64,000 bases of DNA, from NCBI RefSeq assembly GCF_003048675.2, contig NZ_CP060707.1, forward strand, positions 496,001 to 560,000, in the 5' to 3' direction. The translations under genes and the position numbers were made by a program. Below are positions 1 through 9,213 of this stretch, piece by piece; position 1 is the stretch's first letter; every line of letters starts with the position of its first letter. The notes beneath the pieces are model-generated. The model did no database searches and had not been told where the DNA came from. It saw only the letters and a list, made by a program, of their open reading frames with translations. This DNA is from Campylobacter concisus. Lineage in GTDB: Bacteria; Campylobacterota; Campylobacteria; Campylobacterales; Campylobacteraceae.

Positions 1-1
1 T

Positions 2-631
2 GTCGCAAATTTTTACTTCAAAGAGAGTCTAAGCCAGCGAGACCGCCTAAAAGTGCCTTTGCTTCAGACTTACGGCGTCTTTGGCAAAATTTTAAGAAAA
101 AAGAAATTTATGCTCTTTATCGCGATACAGACATTTACTATGGGCGCGATGTTTGCCTATATCGCGGCATCTTCTTTTATATTTCAGGATTTTTACTCGC
201 TAAGTCCATTAAGCTACGGTTTTTGCTTTGGGGCAAATGGTCTAGCCATCGTCATAGGTGCTAGGCTTGCAAGCTTGCTAAATGAACGAAAAGCGCTAAA
301 AACTGGGCTTTTTGGCACCTTGTTTGCTAGCATTTTTGTTGCACTCATGCTTTGCTTTAAATTTGAAGTGATCGGCGTTATCATCGCATTTTTCTTACTT
401 TTGCTCTTTACTGGCTTTATCTTACCAACAGCCTCATCACTTGCGATGAACGAGGGCAGGGAGTACGCTGGCTCGGCCTCAGCAGTGCTTGGATTTTGCC
501 CATTTTTCTTAGGCGGCGTCATCTCTCCATTAGTTGGGCTTGGTGACATTTTTTACTCGACATCAATAGCCATTTTAACTTGCAGCGTGCTTGCTTTTAT
601 CTCATTTTTAGGACTAAAAAGAGTTGCGTAA
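2..631 (+). CDS. Bcr/CflA-type MFS drug exporter, C-terminal part (cut by window start)
   Basis: Inner-membrane major facilitator protein, probably a proton-driven drug or metabolite exporter. The reading frame is open to the left edge, so the beginning is missing. A GTG at 53 is only an internal codon, because the residues before it (ESLSQRDR) continue the family pattern of a charged loop that precedes the second six-helix bundle. What remains contains about six hydrophobic segments, including the motif SSFIFQDFYSLSP, which resembles the SPFVFQ-x-x-YGLS pattern of Bcr/CflA proteins. The stop overlaps the hemD start by 8 bases, suggesting translational coupling. The substrate cannot be read from the sequence. 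The family call is fairly firm; the exact subfamily is recognition only. Confidence 0.8.
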   Translation, partial: VANFYFKESLSQRDRLKVPLLQTYGVFGKILRKKKFMLFIAIQTFTMGAMFAYIAASSFIFQDFYSLSPLSYGFCFGANGLAIVIGARLASLLNERKALKTGLFGTLFASIFVALMLCFKFEVIGVIIAFFLLLLFTGFILPTASSLAMNEGREYAGSASAVLGFCPFFLGGVISPLVGLGDIFYSTSIAILTCSVLAFISFLGLKRVA

Positions 632-1262
632 AATTTATCTTGTATCAAACACAAAAACGACTGATGAGAGCGTTATAAATTTAAGCGTTAGTAAGATCGA
701 GTTTTTGAAATTTGAGATAAATTTAAGCGAATATGACGCGCTTGTAGCAACCTCAAAAAACGCTTTTAAAGCTTTAAAATTTAATGGCATTTCGCCTATA
801 AATTTGCCAGTTTTTGCTATCGCAAATAGTTGCGCAGCGGCTGCAAAAGGGCTTGGATTTACCCAAATTTACACTGGGCAAAATGCTCATGGAGATGACT
901 TTGCAAGAGAAATTTTGCCACTTTTAAAAGGCAAAAAGGTGCTTTATCTAAAGGGCAAAGATAGCGCTTCAAATTTCTTAGAAATTTTGCAAGATGGCGG
1001 CGTAAATATAAAAGCGATCATCGCTTATGAAAATGTCTTAAATCCTTGCAAAATGGAGCTAAAACCACCAAAAAATAGCATTTTGATATTTGCATCTCCG
1101 ATAAATGTGAGAAATTTTCTTAGTAATTTTGGTTGGGACGAGAGCTATCAGACGATAAGCATCGGAAAGGTCACCGCAAAAGAGCTAAAATTTACCACGC
1201 CAATAGTGAGCCAAAACCAAGATATAAACGCTTGTATCGCACTTGCCAAAACGTTACTTTAA
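624..1262 (+). CDS. hemD: uroporphyrinogen-III synthase
   Basis: Cytoplasmic enzyme that cyclises hydroxymethylbilane with inversion of ring D to give uroporphyrinogen III, the branch point to haem and sirohaem. The 212-residue product is slightly shorter than the usual 240-260. It shows the low-similarity HemD pattern: an N-terminal beta strand (KIYLVSNT), the segment YDALVATSKNAFKAL for the 'TSxNav' element, then a hinge and a second Rossmann-like half (KVLYLKGKDS, SILIFASPINVRNFL). The start is TTG at 624, inside the end of the exporter gene, giving MRKIYLV. Haem supply matters here because the window encodes several multihaem cytochromes. HemD proteins are poorly conserved, so the call rests on motif order and length. 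Confidence 0.8.
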   Translation: MRKIYLVSNTKTTDESVINLSVSKIEFLKFEINLSEYDALVATSKNAFKALKFNGISPINLPVFAIANSCAAAAKGLGFTQIYTGQNAHGDDFAREILPLLKGKKVLYLKGKDSASNFLEILQDGGVNIKAIIAYENVLNPCKMELKPPKNSILIFASPINVRNFLSNFGWDESYQTISIGKVTAKELKFTTPIVSQNQDINACIALAKTLL

Positions 1263-1274
1263 GCAAAAAATTTA

Positions 1275-1280
1275 TATAAT
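1275..1280 (+). promoter_or_regulatory. -10 element of the 6S RNA
   Basis: A perfect TATAAT lies at 1275-1280 in an A/T-rich run, about 7 bases before the inferred 5' end of the RNA at about 1287. No clear -35 element is visible, which is usual for Campylobacter sigma-70 promoters. Confidence 0.65.
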
Positions 1281-1286
1281 TTCTAA

Positions 1287-1477
1287 GCCTGAGTGAAGCG
1301 AGTCAGCATTTTACGGGGTCCAACACTTTTTTGTTAGCGAAAAGGTATGGGTGTCTTGTGATGTGGCTTCGTTTGAGCCTTAACCAGCGAGAAGTTGCAA
1401 CCTTTTGGCATTCATCTATTTGCAAGATTGGCTTTGTTTATGGGCCACTCTTCTATGCGACGCCCACTCGGGTTTTT
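1287..1477 (+). ncRNA. ssrS: 6S RNA (epsilonproteobacterial purD RNA motif)
   Basis: A 232-base gap between hemD and purD carries no ORF. It has a TATAAT box followed by about 190 bases whose ends pair: CCTGAGTG near 1288 matches CACTCGGG near 1465-1472, with a T-run directly after (1473-1477) like an intrinsic terminator. A conserved structured RNA immediately upstream of purD is known in Campylobacter and Helicobacter (the 'purD motif') and has been identified as their 6S RNA, a sigma-70 RNA polymerase mimic with a large internal bubble. Position, length and closing stem all fit. I did not fold it or compare it with the Rfam model. The ends are estimates to within a few bases. Confidence 0.8.
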
Positions 1478-1494
1478 AAATTTACGGAGATAAT

Positions 1495-2739
1495 ATGAAC
1501 ATTCTCATAATAGGAAGTGGCGGCCGCGAATACGCCATTGCTCTAAAACTAAAAAGCGAAAAAAATATAAATTTATATTTTGCGCCCGGAAATGGTGCGA
1601 CCTCACGCCTTGGTGAGAATTTAAACATAAAAGACTTTCATGAACTAGCTGAATTTGCTAAAAAAAATAGTATCGAGCTAACTATCGTGGGACCTGAAGC
1701 GCCACTTAGCGAAGGCGTAGTGGATATATTTAAAAAAGAGGGTTTGCTCATCTTTGGACCAAGCAAAGCAGCAGCCAGACTTGAAGCTAGCAAGGCCTAT
1801 ATGAAGGACTTTTTAGCTAGAAATAATATAAAAACTGCAAAATATTTAAACACAGATGATAAAGAAAAAGCATTTAAATTTATTGATACCCTAAGCGCTC
1901 CGATGGTCGTAAAGGCTGACGGACTTTGCGCTGGAAAAGGCGTGATCATCGCAAATTCCAAAGAAGAAGCCAAAGAAGCAGTTAGCGACATGCTAAGTGG
2001 GGCTAGCTTTGGTGATGCTGGTAAATTTGTGGTGGTTGAAGAGTTTTTGGACGGCTTTGAGCTTAGCTTTTTTGCTATTTGTGACGGCGAAAATTTTGTA
2101 AGCTTACCAGTGGCGCAAGACCACAAACGCTTGCTTGACAACGACGAGGGTCCAAATACTGGCGGCATGGGCGCTTATGCTCCAAGTCCGCTTGCTTCAA
2201 AAGAGCTAGTAAAAAGGGTCGAAGAAGAGGTTGTAAAACCTACGTTAAAAGGGATGAAAAACGAGGGCAGTCCGTTTTGTGGAGTGCTTTTTGTGGGGCT
2301 GATGATCGTGAAAAATGAGCCTTATGTGCTTGAGTTTAACGTGAGATTTGGCGATCCTGAGTGCGAGGTCTTGATGCCATTAATAGACGGAAATTTGAGT
2401 GAAATTTTACTAAATGCTGCAAAGGGTGAGCTAAAGCCTATCAGTTTAAAAGATGAATTTGCTGTTGGTGTCGTGATGTCTAGCAAAAATTATCCTTATA
2501 AAAGTAGCCCAAAGGCTAAAATTTCAGTTTTAAATGATGTAAAAGATGCCCATATAGCTTACGCAGGTGTTAGCAAAGAGGGTGATGAAATTTACGCAGA
2601 TGGCGGCAGAGTGCTAGTCTGCGTGGCGACCGCAAAGAGCATAAAAGAGGCACGTGATAAGGCCTATGAGCTTTGCGAAAATGTCAAATTTGACGGAGCA
2701 CACTTTAGAAAAGATATCGCGTGGCAGGCTCTAAAATGA
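1495..2739 (+). CDS. purD: phosphoribosylamine-glycine ligase (GAR synthetase)
   Basis: Second step of de novo purine synthesis: ATP-dependent joining of phosphoribosylamine and glycine. The 414-residue protein begins with the typical N-terminal motif ([12 protein letters not shown]). It then shows [13 protein letters not shown], the ATP-grasp region with [14 protein letters not shown], the [20 protein letters not shown] signature of GARS, and [12 protein letters not shown] for the metal/ATP site. Length is normal for the family. The gene follows the 6S RNA by 17 bases, so transcripts that read through the 6S terminator could supply its message. Its stop overlaps the next gene's ATG in an ATGA arrangement. 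Confidence 0.97.
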   Translation: MNILIIGSGGREYAIALKLKSEKNINLYFAPGNGATSRLGENLNIKDFHELAEFAKKNSIELTIVGPEAPLSEGVVDIFKKEGLLIFGPSKAAARLEASKAYMKDFLARNNIKTAKYLNTDDKEKAFKFIDTLSAPMVVKADGLCAGKGVIIANSKEEAKEAVSDMLSGASFGDAGKFVVVEEFLDGFELSFFAICDGENFVSLPVAQDHKRLLDNDEGPNTGGMGAYAPSPLASKELVKRVEEEVVKPTLKGMKNEGSPFCGVLFVGLMIVKNEPYVLEFNVRFGDPECEVLMPLIDGNLSEILLNAAKGELKPISLKDEFAVGVVMSSKNYPYKSSPKAKISVLNDVKDAHIAYAGVSKEGDEIYADGGRVLVCVATAKSIKEARDKAYELCENVKFDGAHFRKDIAWQALK

Positions 2740-3185
2740 GTATGCAGATAGAAGAGAAGCTTCAAAACGAAGAAATTTCACTTGCTCCTTTTGCTAAGAG
2801 GATCATGGCGTTTTCTATCGATGAGACCATAACTGCATTTCTTTTTATGATCATCTATTGGGAGCCTCTTTCTACTAGCACTAACTATGATGACGCTAGA
2901 AATTTAGTATTAAATTTATTTTGGCAAGTGGTAGCTTTAAAAGTCATCTATCACACATTTTTTGTTTGGTATTATGGCGCTAGTTTAGGGCAGATGATAA
3001 CAAAGACGATGTGTATAAATGTAGAAATTTTAGATAAGCCAAATTTAACTCAAAGTCTTGTTAGGGCGATCTTTAGGATAGTTAGTGAAGCTTGTTTTTA
3101 TCTTGGCTTTGCGTGGGCGCTTTCAAACCCTGCAAGGCAGACGTGGCAAGACAAAATAGCAAAAACAGTGGTGATAAATGCGTAA
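2736..3185 (+). CDS. RDD family membrane protein
   Basis: Small inner-membrane protein of unknown function (149 residues). The ATG at 2736 overlaps the purD stop as ATGA and is preferred over the in-frame GTG at 2721, which would place 15 more bases inside purD. The N-terminal part has the RDD-type pattern [14 protein letters not shown] (an R...D in the first membrane segment). Three hydrophobic helices follow, with [22 protein letters not shown], which resembles the 'GaTlGKkllgikVv' loop of RDD proteins, and a C-terminal amphipathic region. It sits between purD and lptD and overlaps lptD by 8 bases, so it is probably co-translated with both. No transport substrate can be assigned. Confidence 0.85.
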   Translation: MSMQIEEKLQNEEISLAPFAKRIMAFSIDETITAFLFMIIYWEPLSTSTNYDDARNLVLNLFWQVVALKVIYHTFFVWYYGASLGQMITKTMCINVEILDKPNLTQSLVRAIFRIVSEACFYLGFAWALSNPARQTWQDKIAKTVVINA

Positions 3186-5340
3186 AATTTTATTTTTAAT
3201 TCCGATTTGTGTTTTTAGTTTAAGTGCAGCAGTGCAAGATGTTCAGCTATTAGCTGATGACGTGAAGCAAGATAAGGGCATCGTAACGGCAAACAAAAAC
3301 GTCGTTGTATATTCGCAAGAGTATCTTGTGACGGCTGATTGTGCTGTTTATGATCAAAATAGCTCTGTCATCGAGCTCTTTGGCAATGTCAATATGATGA
3401 AAGGTAAAGACGAGGTCTCTCGCTCAAACTATGCCAAGCTAAATTTAAAAAACAACAACGCTGCCTTTGAGTCGCTCTTTATGATGAACAAAGACATGGA
3501 AGTGTGGATGAGAAGCGACGAGAGTAGCTCTGATAGCGAGTACTACAGAGTAAGAAAGGCTATGGTTTCAAGCTGTAATGTCCAAGATCCTGACTGGAGC
3601 ATCACTTCAAGCTCAGCCATGCTAAATAAAGAGAGTAAATTTTTGCACCTTTTTAACCCAGTCTTTCGCATAGCAAATGTGCCAGTCTTTTACTTGCCAT
3701 ACTTTGGCTTCTCAACTGATACCACAAGAAGGACAGGTCTTTTGCCACCAGAGCTTGGATACGGCAAGTCAGAGGGTTTTTACTATAAGCAGCCAGTATA
3801 TTTTGCGCCTTATAATGAGTGGGATCTAGAGTTTGATCCGCAGATAAGAACAAACAGAGGCGCTGGAATTTACGGTGCTTTTAGATTTACTGATTCGCCT
3901 GATTCAAGAGGTGAGATCAGCTTTGGTTCATTTACTGATAAAAACAGCTACCGAGCAAAGCAAAAAGGCGAGACTTCAAACAGAGCTGAGCTAAAAAACA
4001 AAACTCACAAAGGTGTCGGGCTAAAATATGAAAGAGATAAACTCATAAAATACCTTAGCGAGGCTGATCTGCAAGAGGGTATGTGGATAGATGCAACCAA
4101 GCTAAATGACATAGACTATCTAAATTTAAAGGGCAGGGACGATGACTATGACTCACTTGTCACCTCTAAATTTAACTACTTTATCGCAAATGATGATCAC
4201 TACTTTGGCGCCTATGCAAAATACTACATAGATACCGAAAAGATCGGCTCAAAGAACGAAAACAAAGATACGCTTCAAGAGCTTCCATCGCTTCAGTATC
4301 ATAAATTTACAGATGACATAGTCTTGCCAAATATCTTATATTCAATCGACCTTCAATCACACAGATATGATAGAAAGATAGGAGTTAGAGCAACTCAGTA
4401 TGAATTTACACTCCCAGCTTCAGTGCATGTGCCACTGTTTGATGATAGTCTAACATTTTCATTTTACGAGTACCTTTACGCTTCAAGGATAAACTACGAA
4501 AACAAGATAAATTCATTTGATGACAAAAGAGAAGATAAACACGCAAATTTTGTAAATAACTACCATAAATTTGCCCTTCACACAGACCTTGCAAAGGCGT
4601 ATGAGAGCTTTTATCACACTTTAAATTTTGGTGCTGAGTATTTGCTACCAGGCTATAGAAAAGGAAATTTAGACGACGAGTTTATCTATGACAAAGATCT
4701 AAATGAGTATGAAAATTTCTTAGCTCAAGATCAAAGTAAAGAAGAGGTTTCTGGCTATTTGACGCAGTATTTCTTTAACGGCAGTGGCAGAAAAGTCGTC
4801 AAACACAGCATCTCACAAGGTTACTACACAAAAGATGATGAGTATTCAAATTTAAAAAATGCCATCTACCTATATCCGTTTGAGAATTTTAGCGTTTATA
4901 ACAAGCTTGAGTACTCACACAAAGACAGAGAGCTTAAAAAGGTGCAAAACGGACTTTACTATACGCACGATCTATTTTGGATAAATATGCTCCATACGAT
5001 GAAAAAGAGCGACAGCCTTGCCAAAAATAGTGCAACAAAAGATAGCTACTTTACAAGTAGTGCTGGCGTGAAACTCCCGCATCAATATAGCTTAATTGGC
5101 GACTGGCAATACGACCTTGAGAGGAGCTACACAAAGAGCTGGAGAGTTGGCGTGCTTCATCAAAGGAAGTGCTGGAACTACGGGCTAATTTATCAACACG
5201 ATGTCGAGCCGACAACAACGACAAATGGCTCAGCCTCAACTAAGAAAAGCGGCATCTACTTTACTATAAATTTCTATCCGATGGGCGGCTTGCACTATGA
5301 CTTTTCACAAAGCAGCACCGCTTCATCAAGTAGCAAATAA
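3178..5340 (+). CDS. lptD: LPS-assembly outer-membrane protein LptD (OstA/Imp)
   Basis: Outer-membrane beta-barrel that inserts lipooligosaccharide into the outer leaflet as the last station of the Lpt bridge. The 720-residue precursor starts with a cleavable signal peptide (hydrophobic to about residue 18, SLSAAVQ). A periplasmic OstA-type jellyroll follows (about residues 25-115, with VTANKNVVVYSQEYLVTAD). The rest is a long barrel rich in alternating aromatic strands, with PVFYLPYFGFSTDTTRRTG, characteristic of LptD. Cysteines occur in SSCNVQDPDW near the plug/barrel border and in RKCWNYG near the C-terminus and could form the inter-domain disulfide seen in the family. It overlaps the RDD gene and is 13 bases from the next gene. 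The signal peptide and motifs make the assignment firm. Confidence 0.93.
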   Translation: MRKILFLIPICVFSLSAAVQDVQLLADDVKQDKGIVTANKNVVVYSQEYLVTADCAVYDQNSSVIELFGNVNMMKGKDEVSRSNYAKLNLKNNNAAFESLFMMNKDMEVWMRSDESSSDSEYYRVRKAMVSSCNVQDPDWSITSSSAMLNKESKFLHLFNPVFRIANVPVFYLPYFGFSTDTTRRTGLLPPELGYGKSEGFYYKQPVYFAPYNEWDLEFDPQIRTNRGAGIYGAFRFTDSPDSRGEISFGSFTDKNSYRAKQKGETSNRAELKNKTHKGVGLKYERDKLIKYLSEADLQEGMWIDATKLNDIDYLNLKGRDDDYDSLVTSKFNYFIANDDHYFGAYAKYYIDTEKIGSKNENKDTLQELPSLQYHKFTDDIVLPNILYSIDLQSHRYDRKIGVRATQYEFTLPASVHVPLFDDSLTFSFYEYLYASRINYENKINSFDDKREDKHANFVNNYHKFALHTDLAKAYESFYHTLNFGAEYLLPGYRKGNLDDEFIYDKDLNEYENFLAQDQSKEEVSGYLTQYFFNGSGRKVVKHSISQGYYTKDDEYSNLKNAIYLYPFENFSVYNKLEYSHKDRELKKVQNGLYYTHDLFWINMLHTMKKSDSLAKNSATKDSYFTSSAGVKLPHQYSLIGDWQYDLERSYTKSWRVGVLHQRKCWNYGLIYQHDVEPTTTTNGSASTKKSGIYFTINFYPMGGLHYDFSQSSTASSSSK

Positions 5341-5353
5341 GATGGCTAGATAA

Positions 5354-6052
5354 ATGGCAAGCGTTAAATTTAAAGATCAACTAGATGCAGCTAACAAGCT
5401 CATCGAGATCTTGCCAAAAAAAGAGCTAAATGACGCTAAGACGATAGTTCTTTGCATGTCGCTTGAGTCAGTTATCCTGACTGATGTGGTTTGCAGGGGG
5501 TTAAATTTAAGCTATGAGATGCTCTTTAGCGAGCCAATCCCTGCGCCAAACAACAGCGAATGCGACGTAGCGATAGTTAGTGAAACTGAGGATATCGTGC
5601 TAAACGATCCTCTTATAAAAGCTTTTAATATAAGCTATGACTACATCTACGGCGAGGCGCATAGAAAATATGAAGAGAAAATTTTAAAAAATGTCTATAA
5701 ATACAGAAAAGGAAATTTGATAGGAGAGCTAAAGGGCAAGAATATTTTACTAATCGATGAAGGGTGTGAGACTGGCATGACGGCACTCATCTGTATAAAG
5801 ACGCTGCTTGATGTGAAGGTAAAATCCATCTCATACGCAACGCCGATGATAGCCACTGATGTCTTTGCAAATTTAAATGATATGGTCGATGAAATTTACA
5901 CGATAAACAAGATCGTTGATTTTATCGATGTGGATTCGTATTACGAGAAAAAGATCGAGGCTACGAGCGAACGCATCATGTCGATATTAGAAGAGAGCCC
6001 TCACTATTTACCGTTACAAAAACAACAAGGAGATAAAAATAATGCAATATAG
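5354..6052 (+). CDS. phosphoribosyltransferase-like protein
   Basis: Cytoplasmic protein of 232 residues with a type I phosphoribosyltransferase-like fold. The segment [18 protein letters not shown] (about residues 125-142) matches the PRPP-binding loop pattern (hydrophobic strand, acidic pair, TG-T), but with DEG in place of the usual DD or ED. A hood or second substrate site is not recognisable. Its 3' end overlaps pnp by 11 bases. The neighbourhood lptD-PRTase-pnp is one I associate with Campylobacter. It could be a nucleobase salvage enzyme or a non-catalytic relative; the substrate is unknown. Start ATG at 5354, with a weak ribosome-binding site. Confidence 0.7.
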   Translation: MASVKFKDQLDAANKLIEILPKKELNDAKTIVLCMSLESVILTDVVCRGLNLSYEMLFSEPIPAPNNSECDVAIVSETEDIVLNDPLIKAFNISYDYIYGEAHRKYEEKILKNVYKYRKGNLIGELKGKNILLIDEGCETGMTALICIKTLLDVKVKSISYATPMIATDVFANLNDMVDEIYTINKIVDFIDVDSYYEKKIEATSERIMSILEESPHYLPLQKQQGDKNNAI

Positions 6053-8240
6053 TATAGAAGTCAATAATCAGGTCGAAATTTTTGACCTTAATAAAGTAGC
6101 TAAACAAGCTAGCGGGGCAGTGCTTTTAAGGGTGAAAAACACCGTAGTTTTAGCAACTGTGGCAAGAGAAGATGTGCAAGTTGAAGAGGATTTTTTGCCT
6201 CTAACGGTGCAATACATCGAAAAAGCCTACGCTGCTGGTAAAATCCCAGGCGGTTACGTCAAGCGTGAGACCAAGCCAGGCGACTTTGAGACGCTAACAG
6301 CTCGCATCATAGATAGATCGCTTCGCCCACTTTTCCCAAAAGGCTACGCATACCCAACGCAGATCGTTGTCATGGTGCTTTCGGCTGATCCTGAGGTTGA
6401 TTTGCAAGTTGTGAGCCTAAATGCGGCTTCAGTTGCACTTTACCTTAGCGACATCCCTGTAAATCGCCCAGTTTGTGGTGTAAGAGTTGGATATATAGAT
6501 GATAAATTTGTTATAAACCCAAGCAACTCTGAGCTAAAACAAAGTGCGATCGATCTTTATGTAGCTGGCACAAAAGATGAGCTTTTGATGATAGAGATGA
6601 GGAGCTTGCCTCAGCAAACTACGCAGCTCATACCGATGGTAGCGATCGAGCCGATGATAGATCCAAGCCTAAGCGATAGTATGGCGCAAAAGCAAGTGAT
6701 GAATGAATTTAGCGAAGATAAGATGGTTGAGGCGATAGACTTTGCTGGCAAGGCTATATTAAGAGCTAGCAACGCTTATGAAGAGGCGTTTAAAGAGCAT
6801 AAAAAAGAGGACGCCCCGCTTGAGCTAAAACCAGAGATAGAAAACGAAAATATCGCTATTTACATCGATAAATTTTATAAAGCAGAGGTTAAAAATGCGA
6901 TCAACCAAATGGCAAAGAGTGAGCGTGCTAGCGAGCTTGGCAAGATCGCTAAGCAAATTTCAAGCGATGAGGTAGCTCAAAAAGAGGGCTGGGACGAGGC
7001 TGTTATCTCAAATGTCCTTGGTAAATATAAAAAGAAAATAGTAAGAGAGCAGATCATAAATGAAGGCGTTAGAGCCGACGGACGCGGGCTTGAAGAGGTT
7101 AGACCTATTAGCATCGAGACAAACGTGCTTCCAAACGCTCACGGCTCTTGTTTGTTTACCAGAGGTCAAACTCAAGCGCTAGTTGTTGCCACGCTTGGCA
7201 CTGACAGCGACGCTCAGATGTATGATATGCTCACTGAAAAGACAGCTTTGGTTGAGAAATTTATGTTTAACTACAACTTCCCAGGCTTTAGCGTAGGTGA
7301 AGCAAGCCCACTTAAAGCTCCAGGCAGGCGTGAGCTTGGACATGGAAATTTAGCCAAACGTGCCCTTGCACCAAGCATCGATCTAGCTTCTCCATATACG
7401 ATAAGGGTCGTTTCAGAAATTTTAGAGAGCAACGGCTCAAGCTCTATGGCTAGCGTTTGCGGTGGTTCGCTCGCACTTAGAGCAGCTGGGGTCAATACCC
7501 AAAAACTAGTCGCTGGTGTTGCGATGGGTCTTATATTTGAAGGCGATAAACACGCAGTTTTAACTGATATCATGGGACTTGAAGACCACGACGGCGATAT
7601 GGACTTTAAAGTTGCTGGCACAAGTGATGGCATCACAGCGCTTCAGATGGATATCAAGCTTGGAGGCATCAGCCTAGAGGTGCTAAAAGAGGCACTTTAT
7701 CAAGCAAAACGCGGCAGAGAGCATATCCTTGCTCTAATGACACAGGCTGATAAAAATATAGAGATAAACGAAGATGTGCTTCCAAAACTTGAGCTATTTA
7801 GCGTTGATCCAAGCAAGATCGTAGATATCATCGGTCAAGCTGGCAAGACTATAAAAGAGATCATTGAGAAATTTGAAGTTTCAATCGACCTTGATAGAGA
7901 AAAAGGCGAAGTTAAAATCGCAGGCGGCGCTAAGAAAAACGTCGATGCGGCAAAAGACTACATCATCTCGATCACTTCAAAAGAGAACTCTCGCTCATTT
8001 GGCAAAAAGCCATTTAAACACGACAAAGACCGCGTAAAACCGACATTTAATATCGGAGATGAATTTGTTGGAAGCGTAAAAAGCGTAGTTGATTTTGGAG
8101 TATTTATCGAGCTAAAAAACGGTGTTGATGGTCTGCTTCACATCTCAAAGATAAAGAGCCCATTAAACGTAGGCGATCAGGTAAAAGTGTGTGTGAGCGA
8201 GCAAAAAGGAAACAAAATTTCGCTCTCTTTGGTTGAATAA
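6042..8240 (+). CDS. pnp: polyribonucleotide nucleotidyltransferase (PNPase)
   Basis: Phosphorolytic 3'-5' exoribonuclease, trimeric, important in RNA decay and cold growth. The 732-residue protein shows in order two RNase PH domains (the second with [19 protein letters not shown] and VADFK-like catalytic acidic residues in [12 protein letters not shown]), a KH domain ([19 protein letters not shown]) and an S1 domain ([18 protein letters not shown]). Length is normal. A strong AAGGAG lies 8 bases before the ATG at 6042, inside the end of the preceding gene, so translation is likely coupled. Confidence 0.97.
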   Translation: MQYSIEVNNQVEIFDLNKVAKQASGAVLLRVKNTVVLATVAREDVQVEEDFLPLTVQYIEKAYAAGKIPGGYVKRETKPGDFETLTARIIDRSLRPLFPKGYAYPTQIVVMVLSADPEVDLQVVSLNAASVALYLSDIPVNRPVCGVRVGYIDDKFVINPSNSELKQSAIDLYVAGTKDELLMIEMRSLPQQTTQLIPMVAIEPMIDPSLSDSMAQKQVMNEFSEDKMVEAIDFAGKAILRASNAYEEAFKEHKKEDAPLELKPEIENENIAIYIDKFYKAEVKNAINQMAKSERASELGKIAKQISSDEVAQKEGWDEAVISNVLGKYKKKIVREQIINEGVRADGRGLEEVRPISIETNVLPNAHGSCLFTRGQTQALVVATLGTDSDAQMYDMLTEKTALVEKFMFNYNFPGFSVGEASPLKAPGRRELGHGNLAKRALAPSIDLASPYTIRVVSEILESNGSSSMASVCGGSLALRAAGVNTQKLVAGVAMGLIFEGDKHAVLTDIMGLEDHDGDMDFKVAGTSDGITALQMDIKLGGISLEVLKEALYQAKRGREHILALMTQADKNIEINEDVLPKLELFSVDPSKIVDIIGQAGKTIKEIIEKFEVSIDLDREKGEVKIAGGAKKNVDAAKDYIISITSKENSRSFGKKPFKHDKDRVKPTFNIGDEFVGSVKSVVDFGVFIELKNGVDGLLHISKIKSPLNVGDQVKVCVSEQKGNKISLSLVE

Positions 8241-8258
8241 ATTTTTAAAGGATAGATG

Positions 8259-9110
8259 ATGAAATACAAAAAGTTGCTTTTTCCAATAGGAGCAGGGGAC
8301 GATATCGAGCCAAGAATTTACGGTGCTTTAAAGGTTGCACAATGGTTTAAAGCTCACATGGAGATCCTCACTTGCCAACTAGATCCAAGCGTGGTTTATA
8401 ATATGAAAATGACGCTTCGTGGTGGAGTGCTTTTTGAGGAATTCTTAAAATCAGCCAAGTCAGAGCTTGCGGTTGAACACGAAGAGAACGAAAAGCTTTT
8501 TAATAAAATTTGCGCAGAGCTTGGCATAAAAGTGAGCGACGAGGTCATCGAAGATGTCTGCACTGCAAATTTCACGATCCATAATGGAAAAAGAAGTGCC
8601 ATAGTTGAGCAAGAGAGTAAATTTTGCGATCTAGTCGTAGCTGCAGTGCCACTTGATGGCAAGATCACTGGCACATTTGAGTCAGCTGTTTTAAAAAGCG
8701 GCAAAAATGCGATCGTTATCCCTAGAAAGATGCGTGAATTTAGGGCTGATAACATCCTTGTAAGCTGGACAGGCACTACTCAAAGCTCAAGAGCCCTAAC
8801 TGGCGCGATCGATCTCTTAAAGAGCGCTAAAAAAGTTCAGTGCATCACTTCAAAAGCAAGCCTTGGTGATAATGCCGAGCTAAATCTTAAAAAACTTGAA
8901 GAGTACTTTAAGATTCATAATATCAGTGCTAGTTTTGAAGTTATAGCAACTACAACGATACCTGGCGAGGCACTTTTAAAAGCTGCAAATGATAGAAACG
9001 CAGACCTTATCGTAGCTAGCAGATACGGCGAAAACGGACTAATGGAGATGGTCCTTGGCGGAACATCAAGATTTTTCTTAGAACATACAAATATCCCAGT
9101 TTATCTATAA
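8259..9110 (+). CDS. tandem-domain universal stress protein
   Basis: Cytoplasmic UspA-family protein of 283 residues with two Usp-like halves. The first begins KKLLFPIGAGDD. The second begins DNILVSWTGTTQSSRALTGA and ends with ADLIVASRYGENGLMEMVLGGTSRFFLEH, which resembles the ATP-binding G-2x-G-9x-G(S/T) motif. Two ATG codons are adjacent (8256 and 8259). The AAAGGA at about 8247 is better spaced for the second, so I start at 8259. It lies 18 bases after pnp and is followed by a clear terminator, making it the last gene of the run that starts at purD. Its precise stress role cannot be inferred. Confidence 0.85.
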   Translation: MKYKKLLFPIGAGDDIEPRIYGALKVAQWFKAHMEILTCQLDPSVVYNMKMTLRGGVLFEEFLKSAKSELAVEHEENEKLFNKICAELGIKVSDEVIEDVCTANFTIHNGKRSAIVEQESKFCDLVVAAVPLDGKITGTFESAVLKSGKNAIVIPRKMREFRADNILVSWTGTTQSSRALTGAIDLLKSAKKVQCITSKASLGDNAELNLKKLEEYFKIHNISASFEVIATTTIPGEALLKAANDRNADLIVASRYGENGLMEMVLGGTSRFFLEHTNIPVYL

Positions 9111-9113
9111 AAT

Positions 9114-9145
9114 TGCAAGGGCTTATGCTCTTGCACTCTCTTTTT
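9114..9145 (+). terminator. intrinsic terminator after usp
   Basis: TGCAAGGGC (9114-9122), a TTAT loop and GCTCTTGCA (9127-9135) form a 9-bp stem with one G-T pair, followed by a pyrimidine/T tract (9136-9145). Confidence 0.8.
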
Positions 9146-9213
9146 AAAATATTAAATTTAGTATCTTTTTAAAAAAATATAAATAAAATAGTCACAAAAA
9201 AAGGTGGTGAAGG

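Noticed and set aside
53-631. GTG at 53 as the start of the exporter gene
   Set aside because: The frame is open to the window edge and the upstream residues fit the MFS loop, so the gene is truncated rather than starting here.
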